Positions 28,818 through 36,910 of a stretch of 64,000 nt of DNA are shown in pieces. The translations under genes and the position numbers were made by a program. Each line of letters begins with the position of its first letter. Within the stretch, counting starts at the first letter, position 1. The notes beneath the pieces were generated by a model. It saw only the letters and a program-made list of their open reading frames with translations. It had not been told where the DNA came from and ran no database searches. Source of the DNA: Flavisolibacter nicotianae. Its GTDB lineage: Bacteria; Bacteroidota; Bacteroidia; Chitinophagales; Chitinophagaceae. The stretch spans positions 620,001 through 684,000 of the forward strand of contig NZ_RBCI01000002.1 in assembly GCF_003628535.1 (NCBI RefSeq), read 5' to 3'.

Positions 28818-29969
28818 CTAATCGTTTTGAAAAATTTGTTCTTTGGAAACCACAGTTACTTTTTGCCCGCTGCGCAGGTTTTTGCTGACGGCCGTATAGG
28901 GTCCGGTTACCAGTTTTTCGCCCTCCTTCAACCCGGCGGTGATCTCGAAATAATTGATGTCCTGAATGCCGGTCGTTACAACCCGCTTCTCCACGGTGCC
29001 GTCGCTTTTGATCACATACACCACTTCTTCCAGTTCGTCGGTGTTGAGGGTTTCGTCGGTGGATTCTTCTGTGTTTGCTTTTTGTTTTGCTGCCGTGTGT
29101 TCGTCACTGCCTTTGGGTTTTGAAACCACCGCACCTACAGGAACACTGATGACATTCTGCCGTGTTTTCGTTTTGATGTCTGCTCTTGCATTCATGCCCG
29201 GACGAAAGGGCATGCTGCGGCGTCCGCTGTCGAACAGGTCGGCGTAAGACGAGGGCAGCAGGCGGATGTGCACTTCATAATTCGCAACATCGTTCGATAA
29301 AAAAGACGTCGCGTCTTTCCGGGAACTACCGTTGGCGATGCCGGTTACCACGCCTTTGAACTTTCGTTTGTTATAGGCTTCCACTTCCACGTCGGCAGAG
29401 TCGCCGATGGCGATCTTGATAATGTTGTTTTCGTTCACGTCCACCCGCACCTCCATTTTGCGCATGTCGGCAATGCGCAGCAGCTCCGAACCCGGTAACT
29501 GCATGGCGCCAATCCGTTCACCCATTTTTACATTCAATGCAATGACGGTGCCGCCGATCGGGGAGGTGAGAATGGCTGAAGAAGGAGAGGCGGTGGTTCG
29601 CGGTGCCTGCATATTTTGCAGCAGTCCTTCAAAACCGGGCGGAATGTTGGGAAGACTGACACGCTGGGGTGAGGCCGCGGAGCCTTTTTCACCCTGGATG
29701 CGGGCCAGCTCCTGTCCCTTGTTTACGCTGTCGCCTTCCGCGATAGCCAGTTGCACTACCTGGCCGCTGATGGGAGAGCCAACCCTGATCTCCATTTCGG
29801 GATAGAGCTTGCCGCTCGCCGATACCGTTTCCACGAGTGTGCGGCGGCGGACCACTTCGGCCGTCACCTTCATGCCATCGTTCGCTCCCTTTCTCGTGCT
29901 CTTTACAACCGCAAAGACAACAGCCAGGGCGCCGGCGGCGATCAGTGTCCACTTCAATGTTTTGTTCAT
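28818..29969 (-). CDS. HlyD/MacA-type periplasmic adaptor protein
   Basis: A 383-residue membrane-fusion protein with one N-terminal membrane helix (LKWTLIAAGALAVVFAVVKS), lipoyl halves (VGSPISGQVVQLAIAEGDSVNKGQELARI and ILTSPIGGTVIALNVKMGERIG), and a C-terminal barrel/MP domain ending LVTGPYTAVSKNLRSGQKV. This is the MacA-like layout for tripartite export with an ABC transporter. No MacB-like ABC partner or channel gene is adjacent; the next gene is gpsA. The ATG at 29969 was preferred over one 81 bases earlier. Confidence 0.85.
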   Translation of the reverse strand: MNKTLKWTLIAAGALAVVFAVVKSTRKGANDGMKVTAEVVRRRTLVETVSASGKLYPEMEIRVGSPISGQVVQLAIAEGDSVNKGQELARIQGEKGSAASPQRVSLPNIPPGFEGLLQNMQAPRTTASPSSAILTSPIGGTVIALNVKMGERIGAMQLPGSELLRIADMRKMEVRVDVNENNIIKIAIGDSADVEVEAYNKRKFKGVVTGIANGSSRKDATSFLSNDVANYEVHIRLLPSSYADLFDSGRRSMPFRPGMNARADIKTKTRQNVISVPVGAVVSKPKGSDEHTAAKQKANTEESTDETLNTDELEEVVYVIKSDGTVEKRVVTTGIQDINYFEITAGLKEGEKLVTGPYTAVSKNLRSGQKVTVVSKEQIFQND

Positions 29970-30144
29970 AATCGGTGTTGCCTTTTGCAGCAACGAATTC
30001 GGGCATAAAAATAAGCTGCCCGTTTCATTGAATGATACTGATGCAGACAACTATGAATGACCACAGGTGGATTCCCGTCTTCCAGCACTTTAAACGCATT
30101 GGCCTCCGCCTGTTCTTATTTGCCTATTGCCCGTTGTTACTTGC

Positions 30145-31302
30145 TTACGCCTCCAGTGCCTGCGCCAGATCCGCGATCAGGTACGACGGGTCTTCCAGCC
30201 CGGTGTAAATCCGGATATACTGGTGTTCATCGTTGGAAGGGTCAAAGTCGCCTGGCTGTAACCCGGCGCATTTGGGCAGCACCAGCGATTCGTGTCCGCC
30301 CCAGCTCACGGCCATGTAAAAATGTTTCAGGGATTCGCAAAAACGCGTAATGCTTTCCATGGTGCCGTTTTTCAGCGTGATGGTCAGCAGGCCGCAGGCG
30401 TCCTGCATTTGCTCTTTCGCCAGGTGGTATTGCGGAAACGATTCATCGAAGGGAAAGATGATTTTTCCGACTCTCGGGTGCGCTTGTAAAAACCGGAGCA
30501 CTTCGGTTGTTGTGCGGGAGATCCGCTCCAGCCTTGCCGGCAGGGTGCGCAGGCCGCGAATCAGCAGCCAGGCATTGAAGGGCTGGATGCCGCTGCCGAT
30601 GGCGAGGTATTCAAGGTCGAAGATTTTTTTCATTAGGTGGTGCGAACCGCTGAGCACCCCGCCCAGCGTGTCGCTATGGCCGCTGATATACTTGGTGGCT
30701 GTTTGCATGCTCAGGTCAATTCCCAATTCGATGGGCCGTTGATTCAGGGGCGTGCAGTAGCTGTTATCGATCAGCGTAATGATACCGTGCTTTTTGGCAA
30801 AGGCCGCCACTTCTTTCAGCGGTTGCAGCGCAAAGGTCCACGAGTTCGGCGACTCCAGGTATATGAAGGTGGTGTTGGGCTGTAGTGCCGCCTCAAAATT
30901 TTTGATATCGCTTCCGTCGATGTAGGTCGTGCTGACACCAAAGCGGGGCAGAATGTTGTCGAACGTCTTTTGCGCCCAGGTGTAAGGCTTCTGCACCGAG
31001 ATGATATGATCGCCGCTTTTGACATTGGCAAAGACCGCGGCAAAGATGGCCGCCGCACCGTTGTTGAACACGAGGCAGTCCTCTGCACCGTCGAGTGCTG
31101 CCAGTTTTTTACGCAGGATGTCGACGGTTGGATTCAGCCCGCGGCTGTACAGGTAGCCGCCCATCTCGTCTTCAAATGCCGTGCGCAGTGCGGCAACGGT
31201 TTTGAACCGGAAGTTGGAGGTTTGAATAATGGGTGGTGCAATGGCGTTGAAATACTGTTCGCGGTCTTCGGCCAGTTCGTTAATGATGTATGAAAAATCC
31301 AT
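30145..31302 (-). CDS. Cys/Met metabolism PLP-dependent enzyme (cystathionine gamma-synthase-like)
   Basis: A 385-residue fold-type I PLP enzyme of the transsulfuration family (cystathionine gamma-synthase, gamma- or beta-lyase, methionine gamma-lyase). Visible are the N-terminal APPIIQTSNFRF, YSRGLNPTVDILRKKLAALDGAEDCLVFNNGAAAIFA with the phosphate-binding loop, LIDNSYCTPLNQRP with the PLP Asp, and TATKYISGHSDTLGG with the Schiff-base Lys. Asn/Ser substitutions near these motifs make exact activity uncertain. The stop is only 1 bp before the start region of the upstream permease gene on the same strand, so amino acid uptake and metabolism may be coupled. Confidence 0.88.
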   Translation of the reverse strand: MDFSYIINELAEDREQYFNAIAPPIIQTSNFRFKTVAALRTAFEDEMGGYLYSRGLNPTVDILRKKLAALDGAEDCLVFNNGAAAIFAAVFANVKSGDHIISVQKPYTWAQKTFDNILPRFGVSTTYIDGSDIKNFEAALQPNTTFIYLESPNSWTFALQPLKEVAAFAKKHGIITLIDNSYCTPLNQRPIELGIDLSMQTATKYISGHSDTLGGVLSGSHHLMKKIFDLEYLAIGSGIQPFNAWLLIRGLRTLPARLERISRTTTEVLRFLQAHPRVGKIIFPFDESFPQYHLAKEQMQDACGLLTITLKNGTMESITRFCESLKHFYMAVSWGGHESLVLPKCAGLQPGDFDPSNDEHQYIRIYTGLEDPSYLIADLAQALEA

Positions 31303-31303
31303 G

Positions 31304-32689
31304 TTAGTTGACTTGTTCGGGTTTGCGGAAGGTTTTTACCAGAAAATAAAGGCCGGTGAAAAAAGCCAGCACCAGCAGGCCAATCAGCGCCGCATAATCA
31401 TTGTTCCTGTAATCGAGGGCAATGCTGATGGCCACAAAAATATAAGCGGCAATAAAAACAAGCGGCAGCAGGGGATAAAGCTTCATGCTGAAGATGCCCG
31501 AGCCGTCGAGGTGCCTTGTGCGTTTGCGGATAATAAAGATGCTGCCCGCCGATAGCGCCATGCCAAAGCTGTCGAGGAAAATCGTAAAGCTCAGGATCTT
31601 GTCGAACTCGCGGGCCCAGAAGACCACGATCGCGGCCACGGCGGCAAAGACCGTGAGGGCAAGACTGAGCGCTTCTTTCTTGTTGCGGCGTGTAAAGGCA
31701 GCGGGCAAAATGCCGTCTTCGCTCATGGCATACATCACCCGCGGGTTGCTGAGAAGAACGGCATTGACATAGGCCAGCACGCCAAGAAAAAGCAGGACGG
31801 ACAGGATGCGTTCAGCCTGTGCGCCAAAAATTTTTGAAGCCATGATCGCGGCGATATTGGTGCTTTTTTTCAGTTCTTCGAAACCGATCACTTTCACGTA
31901 GGCATAGTTGATCAGCAGGTAAAGCAGGATGATGACGAAGATGCCGATAAAGATTCCTCTTGGGATGTTGCGGTTGGGCTTTTCCACCTCTTCGCCAAAG
32001 TTGATGGTCTGCTGGTAACCGCCAAAGCTGAAGCTGACCGCCACGAGTCCCACGCCAAAAGCTTTGATATATTCCCGCAATGCCGGTCCCATGCCGGTGG
32101 CGGCCGGCAGTGCAGAAGAAGCGGGGCCGGTAGCAAAAAACAAAGGCGTGATCAACAGCACGACCATGCCAATTTTGATGATCATTAAAACCGTTTGCGT
32201 CTTTGCGCTCATGCGCAGCCCCAGCATGTTAACGATATAGAAAAGGGTAATGGCAAAAACCGCAATGGACACCTGCACGGTTTTGATAAAACCGGCATTG
32301 GCGGCCACCTGCAGGTAAGCCGCATCTTTCGATGCGGGAATCAGCACGCTGGAAATATACTCGCTCCCCACGAGGGCAACGGCGGCACAGGAGGCGGCAT
32401 TGGAAACCAAAATAATGCAGTTGATGGCAAAGGCAATGGAGGGGTGGTACGCATAAGCAAACACCTTGTAGTAGCCGCCGGTCACCGGGAGCCGCGAACC
32501 GATTTCCGCGTAGGTCAGTGCGCCGCAAAGTGCCACCAGGCCGCCGGCGACCCAGCACAGGTAAAAAATGGCCGGTGTGGGTGAAGCGGCTGCCACGTTC
32601 ACGGGTGTACGAAAAATTCCCATGCCGATCACGAAGCTGATAACGATCATGGTGAGATCAAAAAGCTGCAGCTTTTGTTTTTGCATCAT
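31304..32689 (-). CDS. APC-superfamily amino acid permease
   Basis: A 461-residue transporter with about twelve hydrophobic helices. The N-terminal FDLTMIVISFVIGMGIFRTP is the GxG(I/M) unwound helix 1 of the amino acid-polyamine-cation superfamily, and WVAGGLVALCGALTYAEIGSRLPVTGGYYKVF is the family's helix 2/3 signature. Such carriers exchange or take up amino acids across the inner membrane; the substrate is unknown. It is followed by the PLP enzyme gene with 1 bp between them. Confidence 0.9.
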   Translation of the reverse strand: MMQKQKLQLFDLTMIVISFVIGMGIFRTPVNVAAASPTPAIFYLCWVAGGLVALCGALTYAEIGSRLPVTGGYYKVFAYAYHPSIAFAINCIILVSNAASCAAVALVGSEYISSVLIPASKDAAYLQVAANAGFIKTVQVSIAVFAITLFYIVNMLGLRMSAKTQTVLMIIKIGMVVLLITPLFFATGPASSALPAATGMGPALREYIKAFGVGLVAVSFSFGGYQQTINFGEEVEKPNRNIPRGIFIGIFVIILLYLLINYAYVKVIGFEELKKSTNIAAIMASKIFGAQAERILSVLLFLGVLAYVNAVLLSNPRVMYAMSEDGILPAAFTRRNKKEALSLALTVFAAVAAIVVFWAREFDKILSFTIFLDSFGMALSAGSIFIIRKRTRHLDGSGIFSMKLYPLLPLVFIAAYIFVAISIALDYRNNDYAALIGLLVLAFFTGLYFLVKTFRKPEQVN

Positions 32690-32786
32690 GGCGGGAAGAT
32701 AAGAAATGCGTTTGGGGTTTGGGGTCTGGTGTTTGGGGTTGTTATCTTCCGTTAGTCAAACTTTACATAAGGCAACTGTTCAAGCG

Positions 32787-33160
32787 TTTTGAGATATGAT
32801 AATTTGGCAGTTGGCCCGGAGGCATTGCTGGAAAATTTATCCACTCAAATTTGCGGAGTCCGTCGCCAAAGACGTCAGCTACAAAAACAATAAGGGGTAT
32901 AAGGGACTCTATCATGAACAACATTTCCGAAGGTTTTGGCAGAGGAAGCTGGCAAGAATTTATGCATTCGCTTACGACTGCAAAAGGTGAAGCCGAAGAA
33001 CGCAAGTCACTCCCTTATAGAGGTTTTGATGTTCACTATTTTTCGGAAACACGTTGCAGTGAAATGTATGCCGCTGCTGACTCGCATGTGAAAAAAAGGT
33101 GCTTTTATTCATTGCCTTAATTCATCCGCCTTCAGCGGGCAAAAGTTTAAAAAACGAAAG
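32787..33160 (+). pseudogene. Four-helix-bundle (S23 / 23S rRNA intervening-sequence protein) pseudogene
   Basis: Three reading frames together rebuild the family. Frame one gives MIIWQLARRHCWKIY (from 32796). Frame two gives IRDSIMNNISEGFGRGSW then FMHSLTTAKGEAEE and RGFDVHYFSE. After a poly-A tract near 33090, frame three gives AFIHCLNSSAFSGQKFK. The NISEGFGRGS motif and AKGEAEE are diagnostic for this family, which is often found alone in Bacteroidota genomes and was first seen inside 23S rRNA genes. At least two frameshifts are needed, so no intact product is expected. The gene is flanked by low-complexity CCAAACTCC-type and TTTGGGGT-type sequence. Confidence 0.72.
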
Positions 33161-33211
33161 CAGCCCCTGAACAACTCCAAACTCCAGACTCCAAACTCCA
33201 AACCCTTTCCC

Positions 33212-33219
33212 TACATTTG
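33212..33219 (+). promoter_or_regulatory. -7 box of the btuB riboswitch transcript
   Basis: TACATTTG matches TAnnTTTG and sits just ahead of the conserved riboswitch 5' strand. A convincing TTG at the -33 position is not visible. Confidence 0.5.
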
Positions 33220-33226
33220 CGCCTGC

Positions 33227-33432
33227 CATTGGTTCCCGCACGTGCGGGATGAAAAGGGAAGCCGGTGCAAGTCCGGCGCTATCCCCGTAGCTGTAAGATG
33301 ATGAGCAAGGAGTGATCGGTCATACGTCCTCACCTGCTCTAAGTTCTGAATAGCAAAACCACTGTTCCGCCTGCAGCGGAATGGGAAGGTGTTCAGAATT
33401 GTCATTAAGCCAGAAGACCTGCCAGTCGCGAT
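33227..33432 (+). promoter_or_regulatory. Cobalamin riboswitch upstream of btuB
   Basis: The aptamer is recognisable from GGTTCCCGCA, GGGAAGCCGGTGCAAGTCCG followed by GCGCTATCCCCGTAGCTGTAA (B12-box region), and the closing GCCAGAAGACCTGCC. This order is the adenosyl/hydroxocobalamin riboswitch. It lies in the leader of a TonB receptor gene, as expected for B12 uptake, and should lower expression when cobalamin is plentiful. A hairpin with a T-rich tail follows and may be the expression platform. Confidence 0.93.
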
Positions 33433-33461
33433 TTCATCATTCATGCTTTCGGAGGAAAAGC

Positions 33462-33503
33462 AGAGAAGATAAAGCCGCGGTTATCTTTCTCTATTTTATT
33501 TTT
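33462..33503 (+). terminator. Hairpin with T-rich tail in btuB leader
   Basis: AGAGAAGATAA pairs with TTATCTTTCTCT (one bulge) around AGCCGCGG, then TATTTTATTTTT. It sits between the aptamer and the btuB start, the right place for a transcription-attenuation platform. Confidence 0.6.
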
Positions 33504-33532
33504 CGGAAGCAGTCACAAAAAAATTAAAACCA

Positions 33533-35506
33533 ATGCGAAAATTTTTTGTTGTGGCTGCACTTATTGCCGGCAGTCACCTTCAGGCTCAATTCCAGGAGCG
33601 AAAAGACACACTTGAAAACGTAACACTCACAGCAAACAAGTTCTCCACCAAAACCACCGAGACAGGAAAGGTCGTTGTTACGATCAGCCGGGATCAAATT
33701 GAAAAAGCCGGTAGCCGCGACCTTGCCCAGGTCATCACGGAACTCGGTGGCGTTTTTATCAACGGCGGTAATGCAGGCAAGGAAAGGAACATTTACCTGC
33801 GGGGCGCCAAAGTGGATTATACACTGGTAACGGTCGACGGTGTGCCCGTCTATGATGCGTCGGGCATCGGCAGCAATTTCGATATCCGTTATTTACCCGT
33901 TGACCTGGTGGAGCGGGTGGAGATTATCAAAGGCAGTCAAAGCACTTTATACGGCAGCGATGCCATTGCCGGTGTCATCAACATCATCACCCGCAAAGGC
34001 GGATCCGGCCCGTTTTCGATGAGTGGCGTGGTGAACGGCGGAAGCAACCAAACACTGCGTGCCAATGCAACGCTGAACGGCAGCGTGAAAGCGCTTGATT
34101 ACAACATCGGCTACGTGCATTTTGAGACTGCTGGTTTTTCCGAAGCGCAGCAGCCCGCAACGGCAACCACGGCGTTTGACAGGGACAACTACCGGCAAAA
34201 TAGCGTGCAGGTCAACCTTGGGATCCAGGCGGCGAAACAGGTACGTATACAACCTTTTCTGCGCTACAGCCAAAACAAGGGAGCGCTGGACAACGGAGCA
34301 TTCATCGACGAACGGGATTTTGCCTACAAGGCAAAAAACCTGCAGACCGGGGTGCGGACTACAATCGGGATGGACAAGGGGCAGGTCAATCTTCTTTACC
34401 AGTACAACGGCACGCAGCGCAACTACCTCGACGACTCCACACAAAGCCGTAACGGCTATTACACCTTCGAACAATCGGCATACAAAGCCCACGAGCATTT
34501 TGCCGATGCCTTTTTTGTGTACCCATTCCGTGCTTTCCGCTTAACGGCGGGCGGTGATTTTCGCAGCGCCAATACGGATTACACGTCGCTCAATGTAACG
34601 CCACCCTTTCCGCCCTATGTTCCGGTTGCCACGATTTCGAAAACGGAAAGCAGCGGCGACAGTGTCCGGCAGCAGCAGGTGGGTCTTTATGCAGCCTTGC
34701 ACTATGCAACAGGAGACTTTACCGTGGAAGGTGGCGGCCGTTTCAATCACCACTCGGTCTATGGAAACAATATTGCGTACAACCTCAACCCTTCTTACCT
34801 CCTGCACAAAAGTGTAAAGGTTTTTGCCAACCTGTCGACAGGCTACAAAACACCAAGTCTTTACCAGTTGTTTTCCGAGTACGGCAACAAGGCGTTGAGC
34901 CCAGAGGCATCGCTCAACCTGGAAGGTGGCGTGCAGGTGTTTCTGAAAGACAACAAAGGCCAGGTAAGGGCCACATACTTCAATCGGAATATCCATGATG
35001 TAATCGCCTTTTATTTCAACCCGGTTACCTATCGTTCATATTATATAAACCAGGACAAACAACGCGACCACGGCATTGAACTGGATGCAAGTTGGAAGCC
35101 TTCGGAGAAATTCCAGGTGCGGGCTTTTTACAGTTATGCCGACGGGCAGGTGACCACGAAGCAGGGTGGAAAGGATACGACATATTTCAATTTGTTGCGC
35201 CGGCCAAAAAGCACGGTGAACCTGACCCTGGGAACACAACTGACGCCTGCGTTGTATGCGTCTGTGAATGTGAATGTCGTTGGTGAACGAAAGGATGTCT
35301 TTTTTGACCCGGTGAGTTTTGCTGCACAACCCGTCACGCTACCGGCCTATACGCTGCTGAATGTCTATGCGCAGTACGCCTTTTTACAAAACCGGCTGAC
35401 ACTATTTGCCGATCTGCGGAATGTGCTCGATCAAACCTATTCGGATATTTACGGCTACAACACGGCCCGCTTCCAGGCCTTTGGCGGTTTGCGTTTCCGT
35501 TTGTAA
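33533..35506 (+). CDS. btuB: TonB-dependent cobalamin receptor, BtuB-like
   Basis: A 657-residue outer-membrane receptor. It has a signal peptide (MRKFFVVAALIAGSHLQAQF), a TonB-box region (KDTLENVTLTANKF), a plug domain (AQVITELGGVFINGGNAGKERNIYLRGAKVDYTLVTVDGVPVYD; IIKGSQSTLYGSDAIAGVINIIT) and a 22-strand barrel ending in FQAFGGLRFRL with terminal aromatic/Leu pattern. The upstream cobalamin riboswitch makes vitamin B12 or a corrinoid the likely substrate. The length (~615 mature residues) equals BtuB. A Dph6-like ATPase follows, a pairing often seen at corrinoid loci in this phylum (from memory). Confidence 0.93.
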   Translation: MRKFFVVAALIAGSHLQAQFQERKDTLENVTLTANKFSTKTTETGKVVVTISRDQIEKAGSRDLAQVITELGGVFINGGNAGKERNIYLRGAKVDYTLVTVDGVPVYDASGIGSNFDIRYLPVDLVERVEIIKGSQSTLYGSDAIAGVINIITRKGGSGPFSMSGVVNGGSNQTLRANATLNGSVKALDYNIGYVHFETAGFSEAQQPATATTAFDRDNYRQNSVQVNLGIQAAKQVRIQPFLRYSQNKGALDNGAFIDERDFAYKAKNLQTGVRTTIGMDKGQVNLLYQYNGTQRNYLDDSTQSRNGYYTFEQSAYKAHEHFADAFFVYPFRAFRLTAGGDFRSANTDYTSLNVTPPFPPYVPVATISKTESSGDSVRQQQVGLYAALHYATGDFTVEGGGRFNHHSVYGNNIAYNLNPSYLLHKSVKVFANLSTGYKTPSLYQLFSEYGNKALSPEASLNLEGGVQVFLKDNKGQVRATYFNRNIHDVIAFYFNPVTYRSYYINQDKQRDHGIELDASWKPSEKFQVRAFYSYADGQVTTKQGGKDTTYFNLLRRPKSTVNLTLGTQLTPALYASVNVNVVGERKDVFFDPVSFAAQPVTLPAYTLLNVYAQYAFLQNRLTLFADLRNVLDQTYSDIYGYNTARFQAFGGLRFRL

Positions 35507-35585
35507 CAGTGTACGCTTAAATCACATGGATGCGTGGTGTGACCGAAACGACCCCGGCTCACCACGCATCTTTTAAACAATCTTG

Positions 35586-36296
35586 ATGAAAACATTCTTA
35601 AACTGGAGCGGGGGCAAAGACTCCGCTCTTGCTCTTTACACCGCCCAACAGGAGGGCATACCGGTAACGGCACTAGTAACCTCGATGAATCAAGCCCTGG
35701 ACCGTGTTTCCATGCACGGCGTGCGGCGGGAGTTGATCCAGCAGCAGGCGGATTCGCTGGGTCTGCCCCTGCAAACAATCGACCTGCCCGAAATGCCGGG
35801 GATGGAGGCCTATGAGGAAGCCGTGCAGGACGTGCACCGGCAACTGAAAGCCGAAGGATTTACCCATGGATTGTTCGGCGATATTTTTCTCGAAGACCTG
35901 AAAGCATACCGGGAAGAACTGCTGGCGAAAGACGGCCTGCACTGCCTGTTTCCGGTGTGGAAGATGGATAGCAGGGAAGTGGTAAAACATTTTCTTGAAA
36001 AAGGCTTCCGGGCCGTTGTGGTCTGCACCAACAGTGCCTGGCTCGATGAGAGCTTTTGCGGACGGCTGATGGACGATTCGTTTTTTAACGACCTGCCCGC
36101 AACCGTGGATCCTTGCGGCGAGAACGGCGAGTACCATTCGTTTGTTTTTGACGGGCCGAATTTTTCCGGTCCTGTTTCCTTTCAAAAAGGGGAGGTGGTT
36201 TTCAGGGAATACGCGGCACCCAAAACCGGGGACGAGTGTTTTACAACACCCCGGCCGAGGAGTGGTTTTTATTTTTGCGACCTGCTGCCGGTTTGA
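35586..36296 (+). CDS. Dph6-like ATP-pyrophosphatase (DUF71 family)
   Basis: A 236-residue adenine nucleotide alpha-hydrolase-type protein. The PP-loop NWSGGKDSALALY is at the N-terminus, and CTNSAWLDESFCGR, DPCGENGEYHSFVFDGP carry the family's GExGE(Y/F)H-type motif of diphthine-ammonia ligases. Bacteria lack diphthamide, so the true substrate is different, and cobalamin-linked side-chain amidation or salvage is only a guess based on the riboswitch/btuB neighbour. The ATG at 35586 directly follows an in-frame TTG. Confidence 0.85.
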   Translation: MKTFLNWSGGKDSALALYTAQQEGIPVTALVTSMNQALDRVSMHGVRRELIQQQADSLGLPLQTIDLPEMPGMEAYEEAVQDVHRQLKAEGFTHGLFGDIFLEDLKAYREELLAKDGLHCLFPVWKMDSREVVKHFLEKGFRAVVVCTNSAWLDESFCGRLMDDSFFNDLPATVDPCGENGEYHSFVFDGPNFSGPVSFQKGEVVFREYAAPKTGDECFTTPRPRSGFYFCDLLPV

Positions 36297-36331
36297 GTTT
36301 TGCACCTGTTACATTTGCAGAAACCCGGGCC

Positions 36332-36910
36332 ATGGATATCAAGCTGAAAGACTTTATTACGGTCACCTTTACCCTGTTTGCCGTCATCGACATTATCGGA
36401 ACCATCCCGATTTTGATTTCCATGAAAAGCAAAATGGGGGAGATCCGCGAGGCGATGGTGACACTGGTGTCGGGGGCGCTGATGGTCTTGTTCCTCTACA
36501 TCGGCGAGCCGCTGCTCAACCTTCTCGGCCTGGATGTTAGTTCGTTTGCCGTAGGCGGTTCCATCGTGATTTTTATTTTGGGTTTGGAGATGGTGCTGGG
36601 CCTGGAGTTTTTTAAAAGCGAAGACAATATACGGTCGGCAACCGTGGTGCCCATTGCCTTTCCACTGATTGCCGGTTCGGGTACGCTGACCACGATCATT
36701 TCGCTCAAGGCTAACTATGCCCCGGCGGTGATTCTCTTTGGCATCCTTGCCAACCTGCTTTTTATTTTTGGTGTGTTAAAATCCCTGCGATTCATTGAAC
36801 AGATCCTCGGACCGGCAGGATTAATTGCCGTGCGAAAGTTTTTTGGCGTAATATTGCTCGCCATTGCGGTAAAGATTTTTGCATTCAATGCACATAGCCT
36901 GATCCGCTGA
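36332..36910 (+). CDS. MarC-family integral membrane protein
   Basis: A 192-residue protein with six predicted helices, starting MDIKLKDFITVTFTLFAVIDIIGTIPI. SGALMVLFLYIGEPLLNLLGLDVSSFAVGGSIVIFILGLEMVLG and the PIAFPLIAGSGTLTTII motif are characteristic of MarC/UPF0056. The function is unclear despite the name (multiple antibiotic resistance locus). It begins 35 bp after the preceding gene. Its 3' half lies under the antisense reading frame of the island recombinase. Confidence 0.9.
   Translation: MDIKLKDFITVTFTLFAVIDIIGTIPILISMKSKMGEIREAMVTLVSGALMVLFLYIGEPLLNLLGLDVSSFAVGGSIVIFILGLEMVLGLEFFKSEDNIRSATVVPIAFPLIAGSGTLTTIISLKANYAPAVILFGILANLLFIFGVLKSLRFIEQILGPAGLIAVRKFFGVILLAIAVKIFAFNAHSLIR

Noticed and set aside
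32690-33210. Variable-number tandem repeat in CCAAACTCC and TTTGGGGT words
   Set aside because: Copies are few and irregular; better described as low-complexity flanks of the S23 remnant.
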